Below are positions 45,652-54,434 of a stretch of 64,000 bases of DNA, piece by piece. Source of the stretch: Schumannella sp. 10F1B-5-1. GTDB lineage: Bacteria; Actinomycetota; Actinomycetes; Actinomycetales; Microbacteriaceae. A program made the position numbers and the translations under genes. The DNA is taken from contig NZ_VHQH01000039.1 of assembly GCF_006517535.1 (NCBI RefSeq), positions 62,001 to 126,000 on the forward strand, given 5' to 3'. The first letter of the stretch is position 1. Every line of letters starts with the position of its first letter. The notes under the pieces are model-generated. The model was not told where the DNA came from. It saw only the letters and a program-made list of their open reading frames with translations, and ran no database searches.

Positions 45652-47045
45652 GCAGTCCCGGACACTCCCGGGGTGTCACCCAGCGCACCGGCACCCGCAC
45701 GCTCGACGCGCATACCTCCACCGACACTCTGAGCAACACGCGCACCCGCATCGTGGGAGCGCGCACCGGCGTGCTCGCCGACGGGGTCGTCGGCATCGTG
45801 CGCATCGGCAGTCGCGTCGGCGCCGGCATCGCCCGGGTCGCGCGGAGGGTGTCGGCCGTCATCACGCCGCTCGGCTGGGTCATGCTCGGCGTGCTCATCG
45901 CCGCGGCGGTCTGCGGCTACCTCGTGCTCGGCTGGGTCGAGGCCGTCGTGGCGTTCTGGATCGCCGCCGTGCTGATCGTGGTGGCCGCGCTCGCGCTGAT
46001 CGGACGCAACGCCTTCCTCGTGCGCCTGGACCTGCCCCGCCGCAAGGTCGTCGTCGGCGAGCCGGCGTCGGCCAGCATCGAGGTGCGCAGCGCGGGCCGG
46101 CACCGCTCGCTCGGCGCCACCGCCGAGATCCCGGTCGGCGAGGGCCTGGCCGAGGCGGCGATCCCGGGACTGCGGCGGGATGCCGTGTTCCGGCATGAGT
46201 TCGCGGTGCCCACGCGACGGCGGGGCCTGGTCGCGATCGGCCCCGTGCGCACCGTGCGCGCCGACCCCATCGGGCTCGTGCGCCGCGAGCTGCTCTGGAC
46301 GGGCCGCGAAGAGCTGGTCGTGCATCCCCGCACCATCGCGGTGCCCTCGACCAGCACGGGCCTCATCCGCGATCTCGAAGGCGCCGCCACCGCGGACCTG
46401 ACGCCCAGCGACGTCTCCTTCCACGCCCTGCGCGAGTACCAGGCCGGGGATGACCGCCGCTACATCCACTGGAAGTCGACCGCGAAGACGGGCACCTACA
46501 TGGTGCGCCAGTTCGAGCAGACGCGCCGCAGCCACCTCGTCGTCGGCCTCAGCACGGCGGCCGCCGATTACCTCGACGACGAGGAGTTCGAGCTCGCCGT
46601 CAGCGTCGCGGGCAGTCTCGGCGTGCGCGCGATCCGCGACGGCCGCACCGTCTCGGTCGTGGTGGGGGAGAAGACCCCCGAGTTCGCGAAGCGCCGCGTC
46701 TACGCGGTGCGCCCGCTCTCGACCGTGCGCCCCGGTCGCCTGCTCGACGATCTGGCCGTGGTCGCGTCGGCGCCCACGGCGCTGCCGGTGCGGGATGTCG
46801 CGCGGGTCGTCGCCGACACCGTCACCGGCGTCTCGATCGCCTTCCTGATCACCGGGTCGGCCACCGGCATCGCCGAGCTGCGTGCGGCCTCGGCCGCCTT
46901 CCCCGCGGATGTCGAGGTCGTCGCGGTCGTCTGCGACCCGGATGCGAAGCCCGGCCTGCGTCGGGTGCCCGGTCTCAACGTGCTGCGCGTGGGGCTGCTC
47001 GACGATCTGCGCCACGCTCTCGCCCGAGCGGCGGCCGTCTCATGA
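45648..47045 (+). CDS. DUF58-domain membrane protein
   Basis: 465 residues. Basic, disordered N-terminus, two closely spaced membrane helices at about 80-125 (VMLGVLIAAAVCGYLVLGW and AVVAFWIAAVLIVVAALAL), then a cytoplasmic or surface domain with the DUF58 signature FHALREYQAGDDRRYIHWK, which resembles a von Willebrand A-like fold. Coupled by GTGA to moxR and by ATGA to the next gene, so the three are translated as a unit. Confidence 0.9.
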   Translation: MSSPGHSRGVTQRTGTRTLDAHTSTDTLSNTRTRIVGARTGVLADGVVGIVRIGSRVGAGIARVARRVSAVITPLGWVMLGVLIAAAVCGYLVLGWVEAVVAFWIAAVLIVVAALALIGRNAFLVRLDLPRRKVVVGEPASASIEVRSAGRHRSLGATAEIPVGEGLAEAAIPGLRRDAVFRHEFAVPTRRRGLVAIGPVRTVRADPIGLVRRELLWTGREELVVHPRTIAVPSTSTGLIRDLEGAATADLTPSDVSFHALREYQAGDDRRYIHWKSTAKTGTYMVRQFEQTRRSHLVVGLSTAAADYLDDEEFELAVSVAGSLGVRAIRDGRTVSVVVGEKTPEFAKRRVYAVRPLSTVRPGRLLDDLAVVASAPTALPVRDVARVVADTVTGVSIAFLITGSATGIAELRAASAAFPADVEVVAVVCDPDAKPGLRRVPGLNVLRVGLLDDLRHALARAAAVS

Positions 47046-49345
47046 GCGCCGCCACCCCGCGACCCCGCCGCGGACCGGTGATGATCCTGGTCACGCTCGG
47101 CTTCGCGGAGCTGCTGCTCGCCCTGGCCGTCGTGAAGCTCTGGCCGATCTATCGCGACGGCAGCTTCCTGCTCGCCGCGGGCGGCGCGATCGTGCTGGGC
47201 AGCCTGATCGCCGGGCTCGGCGCGCTGTTCCGCTGGCGCGTCTGGGTGCTGATGGTCGCGTCGTTCCTCGTCTTCCTGGCCGCGGGCGTGCCGCTCGCGG
47301 TGCCGTCGCAGACCGTGCGCGGGGTCGTGCCGACGCTCGACGGCGTGCGCGATCTGCTGTCGGGCGTCGTGCTCGGCTGGCGTCAGCTGCTCACCATCAC
47401 GCTGCCGGTCGGCGACTACCAGGCCCTTCTCGTGCCGGCCTTCGCGACCCTGCTCGTCGCGAGCGTCATCGCCGTCTCCGTCGGGCTGCGGGCGCGCTAC
47501 GGCGAGCTCGGGGCGATCCCGCCGATCGTCGTCATCGTCGTCGCGATCCTGTTCGGCGCCGAGCGCGTCGAGTCGGGCGGGCTCATCACCGGGACCGCCA
47601 TCGCGATCGCGCTGCTGTGGTGCGTCTGGCGCCGCGCCGCCCGCCGTCGCGCCGCCGTTCGGCAGCTGCTCGGCGACGCGGGCGAGCCGGTGCGCGCGCT
47701 GGGGGTGCGATCCCTGCTGGCGGCCCTCGGCATCCTGGTCCTGGCGGGGTCGGGTGCCGGCATCGCGGCCGCCGAGCTGCCGTCGTCGCAGGCGCGCACC
47801 GTGCTGCGCAGCGCGGTCGCCCAGCCGTTCGACCCCCGTGACTACGCGAGCCCCCTGGCGGCGTTCCGCAGCTACCTCAAAGACGGTCGCGACGACGAGA
47901 CCCTGCTCACCGTGACCGGACTCGAACCGGGGGAGCGCATCCGCATCGCCACCCTCGACGACTACGACGGCGTCGTCTACCGCGTCGGGGCGGGAACCGC
48001 CGACAGCGGATCGGGGACCTTCGTGAGGGTTCCGACGACCGTGGACCGCCCCGGCGAGCAGGGGCGGCGCATCAGCCTCGACGTGCGCGTCGACGGATAC
48101 CGCGGCGTGTGGGTGCCGACAGTCGGCGATCTGTCCTCGGTCGAGTTCACCGGTGACGACGGAGATGCGCTGCGCGGCCGCTTCTACTTCAACCGCCTCA
48201 GCGGCACCGGCGCCGTGCTCGGCGGGCTGACCGCCGGCGACAGCTACCGGCTCACGGCGCTCGAGCCGACCGAGCCGACCTCCGCCCAGCTGGCGAGTGC
48301 GACGCCGGGCACCGCACGCGTGCCCGCCGCCACGACCGTGCCCGACTCGGTCGGCGCGCGGCTCGAGCAGTACGACGCCGGGGCGACCACTCCCGGCGAG
48401 CAGCTGACGGCGGCGCTCGACGGACTGCGCCGCGACGGCTACATCAGCCACGGCATCGACGTCGACGAGCCGGCCAGCCGCAGCGGTCACTCCGCTGAGC
48501 GGATCGACGAGCTGCTGACCGCGCCCCTCATGATCGGCGACGCGGAGCAGTACGCGGTCGCGGCGTCGCTCATGGCCCGTCAGATCGGGTTCCCGTCCCG
48601 CGTCGTGATCGGCTTCGCGCCCGCCGACGACAGCGGCGGCGCGATCACGGGTGCGGACATCTCAGCCTGGATCGAGGTGAGCACGGCCGAGTACGGCTGG
48701 GTCTCGCTCGACCCGGTGCCCGAGGTGCGGCCGATCCCGGATGCGCCGCCCACCGATCCCACGCAGATCTCGCGCCCGCAGACCCCGGTCGAGCCGCCGC
48801 CGGACGAGCCGGAGCCGCACACGGAGCAGAACCAGCCCGACAGCACGCAGGACGACGACTCGGGTGACGACGCCTGGCTGCAGGTCGTGCTGGCGTTGCT
48901 GCGTATCGCCGGGCCCATCGCGCTCGGCCTCGGTCTGCTGGCCTCGCCGTTCCTGGTGATCGTCGCGCTCAAGGCGCGCCGGCGTCGACGGCGCCGCTAC
49001 GCACGGGTGCCGCTCGAGCGCATCAGCGGCGCCTGGGACGAGTTCCACGACGCGGCGGTCGACCGCGGTCACCCGCCGCTGCCGTCGTCGACGCGCACCG
49101 AGTTCGCCGAGTCCGTCGGGCTGGCGCAGTCGCGCACGCTCGCCGCCGTCGCCGACCGCGCGGTCTTCTCGTCGGACGTCGTCGACCCGGCTGAGGCCGA
49201 TCGCATGTGGCGCGCCCTGCGCGAGCTCGACTACTCGCTCGATCGCGGACTGACCCGCTGGCAGCGCATCCGATCCCGGGTGTCGCTGCGCTCGCTCGGC
49301 GCAGACCCCCAGCGCAGGCGACTGCGCGACAGGAGAACACCATGA
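47042..49345 (+). CDS. transglutaminase-fold membrane protein, catalytic Cys and His missing
   Basis: 767 residues. Six or more membrane helices in the first 260 residues, a large extracytoplasmic part with the transglutaminase-like core at about 480-570, a further membrane helix near 630 and a cytoplasmic DUF4129-like tail. In active relatives the core reads GDCEQFA and AHAWVEV; here it is GDAEQYAVAASLMARQIGFP and DISAWIEVSTAEYGW, so the nucleophile Cys is Ala and the His is Ser, while the Asp (SLDPVPE) remains. It is therefore probably a non-catalytic binding or scaffold protein. Coupled to DUF58 and to the zinc-ribbon FHA gene. Confidence 0.85.
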   Translation: MSAATPRPRRGPVMILVTLGFAELLLALAVVKLWPIYRDGSFLLAAGGAIVLGSLIAGLGALFRWRVWVLMVASFLVFLAAGVPLAVPSQTVRGVVPTLDGVRDLLSGVVLGWRQLLTITLPVGDYQALLVPAFATLLVASVIAVSVGLRARYGELGAIPPIVVIVVAILFGAERVESGGLITGTAIAIALLWCVWRRAARRRAAVRQLLGDAGEPVRALGVRSLLAALGILVLAGSGAGIAAAELPSSQARTVLRSAVAQPFDPRDYASPLAAFRSYLKDGRDDETLLTVTGLEPGERIRIATLDDYDGVVYRVGAGTADSGSGTFVRVPTTVDRPGEQGRRISLDVRVDGYRGVWVPTVGDLSSVEFTGDDGDALRGRFYFNRLSGTGAVLGGLTAGDSYRLTALEPTEPTSAQLASATPGTARVPAATTVPDSVGARLEQYDAGATTPGEQLTAALDGLRRDGYISHGIDVDEPASRSGHSAERIDELLTAPLMIGDAEQYAVAASLMARQIGFPSRVVIGFAPADDSGGAITGADISAWIEVSTAEYGWVSLDPVPEVRPIPDAPPTDPTQISRPQTPVEPPPDEPEPHTEQNQPDSTQDDDSGDDAWLQVVLALLRIAGPIALGLGLLASPFLVIVALKARRRRRRRYARVPLERISGAWDEFHDAAVDRGHPPLPSSTRTEFAESVGLAQSRTLAAVADRAVFSSDVVDPAEADRMWRALRELDYSLDRGLTRWQRIRSRVSLRSLGADPQRRRLRDRRTP

Positions 49346-50199
49346 CCAGCTGCCGCTTCTGCGGAAGCCCCCTGCCCGTCGGCGCGCTGTTCTGCGGCGA
49401 GTGCGGCCGTGCCGTCGGCGCGACGTCCATCCCGGCAGCCGTGCCGGTCGTCGTCGAGCCCGTGCCGGTCGTGGCGGTTCCGTCGGGCGAGGGAGCCCGC
49501 GGGTCGGCGGCCGTAGCGGCGCGTCCGCCGGTCGCGCAGCCGACGCCGCAGGCGGAGCAGCGGCTTGTGCCGCAGCCCGAGCTGCAGCCAGAGCCGCAGC
49601 CCGAGTCCGAGTGGATGCGCGACCCCGACCCCGAGCCTGAGCGTGCGCCCGAGCCCGGAGCCGAGCCGCCGCCGTCGGGTGCGCCATCCGCCGGGGCGCC
49701 TCCACCTGCCCCGGCACAGGCCCCGACGGCCGAGCCTCTGCTGCCCGTGCCCGACCTCCCGCTCCCGCCGCCCGCACCCGGTCTCGCTCCCGGGCTGCCG
49801 GGGCTGCCGCCGGGACAGCGGGAGATGCCGGTCGACCTCGAGCAGACGCGCTTGGTGCAGCGAGGGTCTCGGCCCGCGAGCTGGGTTCTGCAGTTCTCGA
49901 CGGGGGAGTCGTTCACCGTCAGCGGGTCAGGTCTCATCGGGCGCAACCCGGTGGCCCAGCCCGCCGAGTTCATGGATCAGCTCGTGCCGCTCTTCGACGC
50001 GGGCAAGTCGGTGTCGAAGACGCATCTCGAGTTCGGCCAGGACGAGGGCCGGTTCTGGGTGGCCGACCGGTTCTCCACGAACGGCACGGTGGTGCGCCCG
50101 CCCGACGGCCCGCCGCGGCGGTGCGAGCCGGGTCGTCGCTACCTGGTCTCGCGCGGCACGCGGATCGATATCGGGGAGCAGTTCTTCGTCGTGAGCTGA
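49342..50199 (+). CDS. zinc-ribbon and FHA-domain protein
   Basis: 285 residues. N-terminal zinc ribbon with two CxxC pairs (CRFCGSPLPVGALFCGECG), then a Pro/Glu/Ala-rich linker of about 135 residues, then a C-terminal FHA domain (about 175-283) with SVSKTHLEFGQDEGRFWVADRFSTNGTVV. It should bind phosphothreonine, linking the kinase to the secretion-type ATPase gene that follows. ATG overlaps the previous stop (ATGA) with AGGAG upstream. Confidence 0.88.
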   Translation: MTSCRFCGSPLPVGALFCGECGRAVGATSIPAAVPVVVEPVPVVAVPSGEGARGSAAVAARPPVAQPTPQAEQRLVPQPELQPEPQPESEWMRDPDPEPERAPEPGAEPPPSGAPSAGAPPPAPAQAPTAEPLLPVPDLPLPPPAPGLAPGLPGLPPGQREMPVDLEQTRLVQRGSRPASWVLQFSTGESFTVSGSGLIGRNPVAQPAEFMDQLVPLFDAGKSVSKTHLEFGQDEGRFWVADRFSTNGTVVRPPDGPPRRCEPGRRYLVSRGTRIDIGEQFFVVS

Positions 50200-50287
50200 G
50201 TCCTCCCCAGCCCGTCGTGGATCCGCGTTCTCCACGGATCGCGGTCGAGCGCGGTCGCCGCGCCCGCGACGCTGGTGCGATGAGCGC

Positions 50288-53005
50288 ATGCTCCTGCTCC
50301 CCGAGCCGCTGACACTGACTCTGCCGCGCGCCGATCCGCCCCCGACTCGCTCCGGACTCCCGATGCTCGGCGCGCTCGCCCCGCTCGTCATGGCGATCGT
50401 GCTCTGGGCGGTGACCCAGTCGATCGTGTCGCTGCTGGTCGGGCTCCTGAGCCCGATCCTGGCTCTCGCCGCCCTCCTGGATCGGCGACTGGCGGCACGG
50501 CGTCATCGTCGTGCCGACCATGAGCGGCTGCGCGTGGAGCTCGAGCGGCTCGCGGAGCGGGTCGGTCGGCATGGCGACGAGGAGCGCCACCGGCTGACGC
50601 GCGCGTCGGCCGGCACGACCGCCGGCCGCCGTGCGCTGCGCATCGGCACGGGGTCGATGCCCTCGGGCATCGCGTGGAACGCCGAGAGCGGCGCGCCGCT
50701 GCCGGCGGACCTCGCGGCCCGGGCCGACGGGCTGGCGGCGGGCTCGGCGCGGATGTCGTGTCCCGTCGTCCTCGAGATCGACGACGGCATCCGCGTCGTC
50801 GGCTCGGGCGTCGTGATCGCGGCGGTCCGGCGCGCGCTGGCCCTTCAGGTCGCGCAGATCCTGCCGCCGGAGGACTGGATGCTGACCGCGTGGCCGGACG
50901 AGGAGGCGGCGTGGATCGACCTGCTCCCGCATCGACGTCGGCGACCCGACGGCGCCGGTCGCGACGCGGTCGACTATGTCTTCCGGGAGGTCCGCCCGGC
51001 GGGGGAGGCGCGAACGGTGCGGATCGGAGCGGCTCCCGACTCCGGCGGGTCGATCCCGGTGCTCGAGATCGATCCCGCGGGACGCGCATCCCTCGATCTC
51101 GACGGCGAGCACGTCGACGCCGCGGGCCTGCGTCTCGAGACCCGCACCCGGGCGCAGGCCGCCGACACGGCTCGCCGGCTCGCGCGCGCCTCAGGGGGCG
51201 AGGCGACACGATCCGCGCTGCCGTCCTACCTCGCCTTCGCCGACCTCGACCAGGAGGATGACGGGGCCCTGGCAGCGGCGGTCGGGATCGACGCCGCGGG
51301 CGACACGGTCGCGCTCGACCTCGACCGCGACGGACCGCATGCGATCGTCGGCGGGACCACGGGCTCGGGCAAGAGCGAGCTGCTGGTGACCTGGGTGCTC
51401 GCGCTGGCGGCCCGGTCCGGCCCGGATCGCCTGGCCGTGCTGCTGGTCGACTTCAAGGGCGGGGCGGCGTTCGCGCCGCTCGAGGCGCTTCCCCAGGTCG
51501 TCGGCGTGCTCAGCGACCTCGATCAGCGTGCGGCCCGCCGCGCGGTGACGAGCCTGCGCACCGAGCTGCTGCGCCGTGAGCGGCTGCTGGCCGACAGTCG
51601 GGTGCGCTCGGTCTCCGAGCTCGCTCCGGATGCGCTGCCCCGCCTGCTGGTCGTGATCGACGAGTTCGCGGCGCTGGTCGCGGAGCAGCCCGACCTCAGC
51701 GCCGTCATCGCCGATCTCGCGGCGCGAGGGCGATCGCTCGGCATCCACCTGATCCTGTGCACGCAGCGCCCGGCAGGTGTCGTGAAGGAGTCGGTGCTCG
51801 CCAATGCGACGCTGCGGTTGAGTCTCCGGGTCAACAGCCGTGCCGACAGCTCGGCGGTCGTGGGCGACGACAGCGCCGCGACGCTGCCGGTCGATGCGCG
51901 CGGGCGTGCCGTGCTCGCCTGCGACGGGGCGACGCGACCGGTTCAGATCGCGCTCGCCGGGCCCGCCGACGTGCGACGCGTCGCCGAGCGGTGGCGGTCG
52001 GGTCGCCGGGCGGCGCCGTTCTGGACGCCGGGCCTGCCGGCGCGGGTCGGGTATGACGAGCTGCCACCGGCAGGGGCGCAGGAGCTGCGGTTCGGGCTCG
52101 TCGACCTCCCGCACGAGCAGCGGATCGGTGCGGCCGTCTACCGGCCTGCCGTCGACGGGCACCTGCTCGTGGTCGGCGGCCGCGGGGCGGGGACGAGCAC
52201 CGCGCTCGCGGCGATCGCCGCCGATGCGCGCCAGGCCGTGCAGGTCCCCGACGACCCCGCCGGCGCGTGGTCGGTGCTCACCGCCGTGATCGCCGGGCTC
52301 GAGGATCGGCCGGTCGAGCAGCTGATCGTGCTCGTCGACGATGTCGATCGGCTGCTGGAGGCGGCCGGCGACGACCATCGCGCCGACCTGGTGGTGCTGC
52401 TCGCCCGCGTCGCCCGCGAGATCGCTCGGGACGGCGGAGCGCTCGTGCTCGGAGCAGCCCGCCCCCTCACCGGTGCGGCGACGCTGACCGCGCAGCTCGA
52501 TGCCCGCCTGCTCCTGGCCATGCCGACGCGCGAAGACCATGTCATGGCGGGCGGGGAGAGCCGGGACTGGAGCCGCGACCGGCGGGCGGGCTCGGCGGTC
52601 TGGCACGGCCACGAGGTCCAGATCGCAGTCGCCGAGCCGACCGCGGCGCCGGCCGTCGTCTGCCCCTCCCTCGACCTCGGCGGCGACGTCGTGTCGATCG
52701 CCAGCGCCCGACCCGCGGCGATCGCCGCCGCGCTGCTGCGACGCGGCGTCGCCGTGCACGCCGTCGATCGAGCCGAGGAGGCGCGGCCGGGCTCGGTCGT
52801 GCTCGGCGATCCCGACGACTGGCTCGCGGAGTTCGGCGCGATCGAGCGCGCCCGTCGCGGCCGCCTGCTGGTGCACGCGCTCGCGGCCGCTGATCTGCGG
52901 GCGCTCACCCGGATCCGCCGAGCGCTCCCGCCCCTCGATCCGCGCGCGGAGGAGGCGTGGCTGGTGGAAGCCCGCGAGGTGAGCCGCGTGCGCGTGCCGT
53001 GGTGA
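50288..53005 (+). CDS. FtsK/SpoIIIE-type ATPase resembling EccC/EssC
   Basis: 905 residues. Two membrane helices near residues 20-65 (LGALAPLVMAIVLWAVTQSI), then a DUF-like region, then an FtsK domain with Walker A IVGGTTGSGKSELLV (about 355-365), DFKGGAAFAPLEALPQVVGV, and Walker B LLVVIDEFAALV. A second ATPase-like domain follows in which Walker A reads GGRGAGTSTALAA, the Lys replaced by Ser, with VLVDDVDRLL as Walker B. The C-terminal region has VVLGDPDDWLAEFG, like domain 3 of type VII secretion ATPases. No WXG100-type gene occurs in the window. Starts 88 bases after the FHA protein. Confidence 0.85.
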   Translation: MLLLPEPLTLTLPRADPPPTRSGLPMLGALAPLVMAIVLWAVTQSIVSLLVGLLSPILALAALLDRRLAARRHRRADHERLRVELERLAERVGRHGDEERHRLTRASAGTTAGRRALRIGTGSMPSGIAWNAESGAPLPADLAARADGLAAGSARMSCPVVLEIDDGIRVVGSGVVIAAVRRALALQVAQILPPEDWMLTAWPDEEAAWIDLLPHRRRRPDGAGRDAVDYVFREVRPAGEARTVRIGAAPDSGGSIPVLEIDPAGRASLDLDGEHVDAAGLRLETRTRAQAADTARRLARASGGEATRSALPSYLAFADLDQEDDGALAAAVGIDAAGDTVALDLDRDGPHAIVGGTTGSGKSELLVTWVLALAARSGPDRLAVLLVDFKGGAAFAPLEALPQVVGVLSDLDQRAARRAVTSLRTELLRRERLLADSRVRSVSELAPDALPRLLVVIDEFAALVAEQPDLSAVIADLAARGRSLGIHLILCTQRPAGVVKESVLANATLRLSLRVNSRADSSAVVGDDSAATLPVDARGRAVLACDGATRPVQIALAGPADVRRVAERWRSGRRAAPFWTPGLPARVGYDELPPAGAQELRFGLVDLPHEQRIGAAVYRPAVDGHLLVVGGRGAGTSTALAAIAADARQAVQVPDDPAGAWSVLTAVIAGLEDRPVEQLIVLVDDVDRLLEAAGDDHRADLVVLLARVAREIARDGGALVLGAARPLTGAATLTAQLDARLLLAMPTREDHVMAGGESRDWSRDRRAGSAVWHGHEVQIAVAEPTAAPAVVCPSLDLGGDVVSIASARPAAIAAALLRRGVAVHAVDRAEEARPGSVVLGDPDDWLAEFGAIERARRGRLLVHALAAADLRALTRIRRALPPLDPRAEEAWLVEAREVSRVRVPW

Positions 53006-53224
53006 TCCGGCCGTCGCGGCACGGTGTCGGCGGAGCGAGCACCGCACGGCGCCGCCCACCGTGATCACGACGGAATGCACCCGCTTTTGGGGGTGACGGC
53101 GCGCGAACTCGTGAAATCTCTGTTACGAAACGGAGCGATCCGCGGTTTCGCTCTGGTCGACATCCGCCCGTTATGCCACTATCGACCAACGGCCGCCGGG
53201 CCGTGTCACGACGAGGAGATCTCC
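53006..53224 (+). other. 219-base gap before potD
   Basis: Longest gene-free stretch of the window. It is more AT-rich from 53110 on, as expected for a promoter region. I see no -35/-10 pair that I would commit to (CACTAT at 53176-53181 is one weak -10 candidate), no hairpin of note and no small ORF. Confidence 0.4.
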
Positions 53225-54433
53225 ATGACCCGACCCCTTCCCGCCGACCCGGTCATCCGCGAGCTGGTGCAGCAGGCACGCCGCCACCAGCTCAGCCGTC
53301 GCCAGGTTCTCGCCGGGGCAGGGATCGGCGCGAGCGCCCTCGCGCTGGCCGCCTGCTCGGCGCCCGCCGCCGATCTCAAGCCCGCCACGGACGACTCGGC
53401 GAGCGACAAGTCGCTCGTCTGGGCGAACTGGCCCGACTACATCGACGTCGACGACGCGAAGAAGCACCCGACGCTCGAGAAGTTCACGCAGCAGACCGGC
53501 ATCAAGGTCGACTACCGCGAAGACGTCGACGACAACAACACCTACTACGCCAAGGTGCGCGACCAGCTCATCAAGGGCGCCGACATCGGCGCCGACACGG
53601 TCTGCCTCACCGAGTGGATGGTCGCCCGCCTCGTCAAGGGCGGCTACGTCCAGGAGCTCGACAAGAAGAACATCCCGAACGCGAAGAACCTCGTCTCGAC
53701 GCTCGCCGACCCCGACTTCGACCCCGGTCGCGCGCACTCGCTGCCGTGGCAGGGCGGCTTCGCCGGCATCGCGTGGAACACCGAGCAGGTCGGCGAGCTC
53801 AAGTCGGTCTCCGACCTCTGGAGCTCCGAGCTGGCCGGCCGCGTCGGCGTGCTCTCCGAGATGCGCGACACGATCGGCCTCATCCTGCTCGAGCAGGGCG
53901 TCGACATCAGCGGCGAGAAGTGGGGCGCCGACGAGTTCGGCAAGGCCATGGACGAGTTCAGCAAGCAGCTGAAGAACAAGCAGATCCGCAACGTCAAGGG
54001 CAACTCGTACACCGAGGACCTCGCGAACGGCGACACGCTCGCCGCGATCTGCTGGTCGGGCGACATCACGCTGCTCAACGGCGAGGTCGGCTACGAGAAG
54101 TTCAAGTTCGTGATCCCCGAGTCAGGCGGCACGATCTGGAACGACACCTTCGTGGTGCCGGTGGGGTCCACCAAGAAGACCAACGCCGAGACGCTCATGA
54201 ACTACTACTACGAGCCCGAGGTCGCGGCCGAGGTCGCCGCCTACGTGAACTACGTCACGCCGGTCGCCGGCGCCGCCGAGGCGGCCGCCGCGATCGACCC
54301 GGCCCTCGCCGAGAACCAGCTCATCTTCCCGAACGACGAGACGCTCAAGACCGTGCACCCGTTCCGCACCCTGTCGGCCGAAGAGGACCAGGCCTTCACG
54401 CAGGAGTTCCAGCGGGCCCTGCTCGGCGCCTGA
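53225..54433 (+). CDS. potD: ABC transporter substrate-binding lipoprotein, spermidine/putrescine type
   Basis: 402 residues. The N-terminus SRRQVLAGAGIGASALALAAC has both a twin-arginine-like RR and a lipobox with Cys, so it is probably a Tat-exported lipoprotein. The mature part resembles PotD/PotF: LVWANWPDYIDVDD, YREDVDDNNTYYAKVRDQL, ICWSGDITLLNG, and a C-terminal AYVNYVTPVAGAAEAA. It starts the transporter operon; GAGGAG precedes the ATG. Confidence 0.9.
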   Translation: MTRPLPADPVIRELVQQARRHQLSRRQVLAGAGIGASALALAACSAPAADLKPATDDSASDKSLVWANWPDYIDVDDAKKHPTLEKFTQQTGIKVDYREDVDDNNTYYAKVRDQLIKGADIGADTVCLTEWMVARLVKGGYVQELDKKNIPNAKNLVSTLADPDFDPGRAHSLPWQGGFAGIAWNTEQVGELKSVSDLWSSELAGRVGVLSEMRDTIGLILLEQGVDISGEKWGADEFGKAMDEFSKQLKNKQIRNVKGNSYTEDLANGDTLAAICWSGDITLLNGEVGYEKFKFVIPESGGTIWNDTFVVPVGSTKKTNAETLMNYYYEPEVAAEVAAYVNYVTPVAGAAEAAAAIDPALAENQLIFPNDETLKTVHPFRTLSAEEDQAFTQEFQRALLGA

Positions 54434-54434
54434 G

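Noticed and set aside
53121-53133. GTTAC-GAAAC sequence upstream of potD as a nitrogen-regulator (GlnR) site
   Set aside because: The half sites are directly adjacent, without the six-base spacing expected of GlnR boxes.
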